From Actinoplanes flavus (GTDB lineage Bacteria > Actinomycetota > Actinomycetes > Mycobacteriales > Micromonosporaceae), in NCBI RefSeq assembly GCF_017592555.1, contig NZ_JAGFNS010000012.1, positions 210,783 through 274,782 of the forward strand: a stretch of DNA of 64,000 nucleotides, read 5' to 3'. A program made the position numbers and the translations under genes. Below the pieces are notes generated by a model that ran no database searches, was not told the origin of the DNA, and saw only the letters and a list, made by a program, of their open reading frames with translations. Shown here one piece after another: positions 63,903-64,000 of the stretch (the first letter of the stretch is position 1; each line of letters opens with the position of its first letter).

Positions 63903-64000
63903 TTGTTGGAGAGTTTGATCCTGGCTCAGGACGAACGCTGGCGGCGTGCTTAACACATGCAAGTCGAGCGGAAAGGCCCTTCGGGGTACTCGAGCGGCGA
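63903..64000 (+). rRNA. rrs: 16S ribosomal RNA (5' end, truncated by the window)
   Basis: The conserved 5' end AGAGTTTGATCCTGGCTCAG begins at 63910, matching E. coli position 8, so the mature end is near 63903. GACGAACGCTGGCGGCGTGC follows. The first variable region (AAGGCCCTTCGGGGTACTCG) is of the type found in Micromonosporaceae. Confidence 0.97.

Noticed and set aside
63729..63953. An open frame running into the 16S gene
   Set aside because: It overlaps the rRNA leader and the conserved 16S start; such frames are chance.

Overview
The window is a very GC-rich chromosomal segment of a high-GC actinomycete. The first ~98 bases of a 16S rRNA gene at the right edge carry a variable region typical of Micromonosporaceae, and the gene content fits Actinoplanes or a close relative. 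This placement rests on recalled family patterns, not on a search. About 60 protein genes, three tRNAs and one rRNA start are supported. Most genes are housekeeping or conserved accessory genes. No prophage, CRISPR array or intact insertion sequence is visible. The only clear mobile-DNA trace is a broken tyrosine integrase next to tRNA-Gly.

Layout. 1-4.3 kb: ABC-permease end, SPFH protein, tRNA-Arg, hydrolase, single-strand binding protein. 4.3-6.8 kb: cobD-cobQ. 6.9-13.4 kb: M48 and M20 peptidases, FAD monooxygenase, ATP-dependent DNA ligase. 13.5-17.1 kb: SURF1, and divergently a CobB-like protein whose glutaminase domain has lost its catalytic residues and which carries a ~390-residue disordered repeat tail. 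17.4-25.4 kb: DinB-like protein, class A PBP, cobC-cobT-cobA, trehalose-6-phosphate synthase. 25.5-29.6 kb: EttA, thioesterase, YbjN protein. 29.7-37.4 kb: secreted propeller, MFS-GlbO operon, MscS, HNH, sortase pair, DUF5130 pair, Uma2. 37.5-48.3 kb: PepN, DsbA-like, DUF1015, esterase, RpiB, Eis-like acetyltransferase, SDR, glycosyltransferase. 48.2-54.1 kb: a six-gene GntR-AtzF-BiuH-hydrolase-permease-AtzH operon for biuret-type nitrogen compounds. 54.1-56.7 kb: ArsR/SRPBCC pair, repeat protein, integrase remnant. 56.8-61.5 kb: two tRNAs, tig-clpP1-clpP2-clpX. 61.5-64 kb: nitrilase, a degenerate 30-bp repeat array, a small membrane protein, rrn promoter region and 16S.

The cobalamin genes are scattered over three sites (cobD-cobQ, cobB-like, cobC-cobT-cobA) and together cover precursor methylation, side-chain amidation, aminopropanol attachment and lower-ligand activation. 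The nitrogen operon reads as uptake followed by biuret to allophanate to ammonia and CO2. The tig-clp block is protein folding and regulated proteolysis with a recognisable ClgR-type operator.

Many starts follow one rule: a TAnnnT-like -10 hexamer lies 6-8 bases before ATG or GTG with no ribosome binding site, implying leaderless mRNAs. I used this rule to choose several starts. Gaps between converging genes hold hairpins, a long inverted repeat or tandem repeat arrays.
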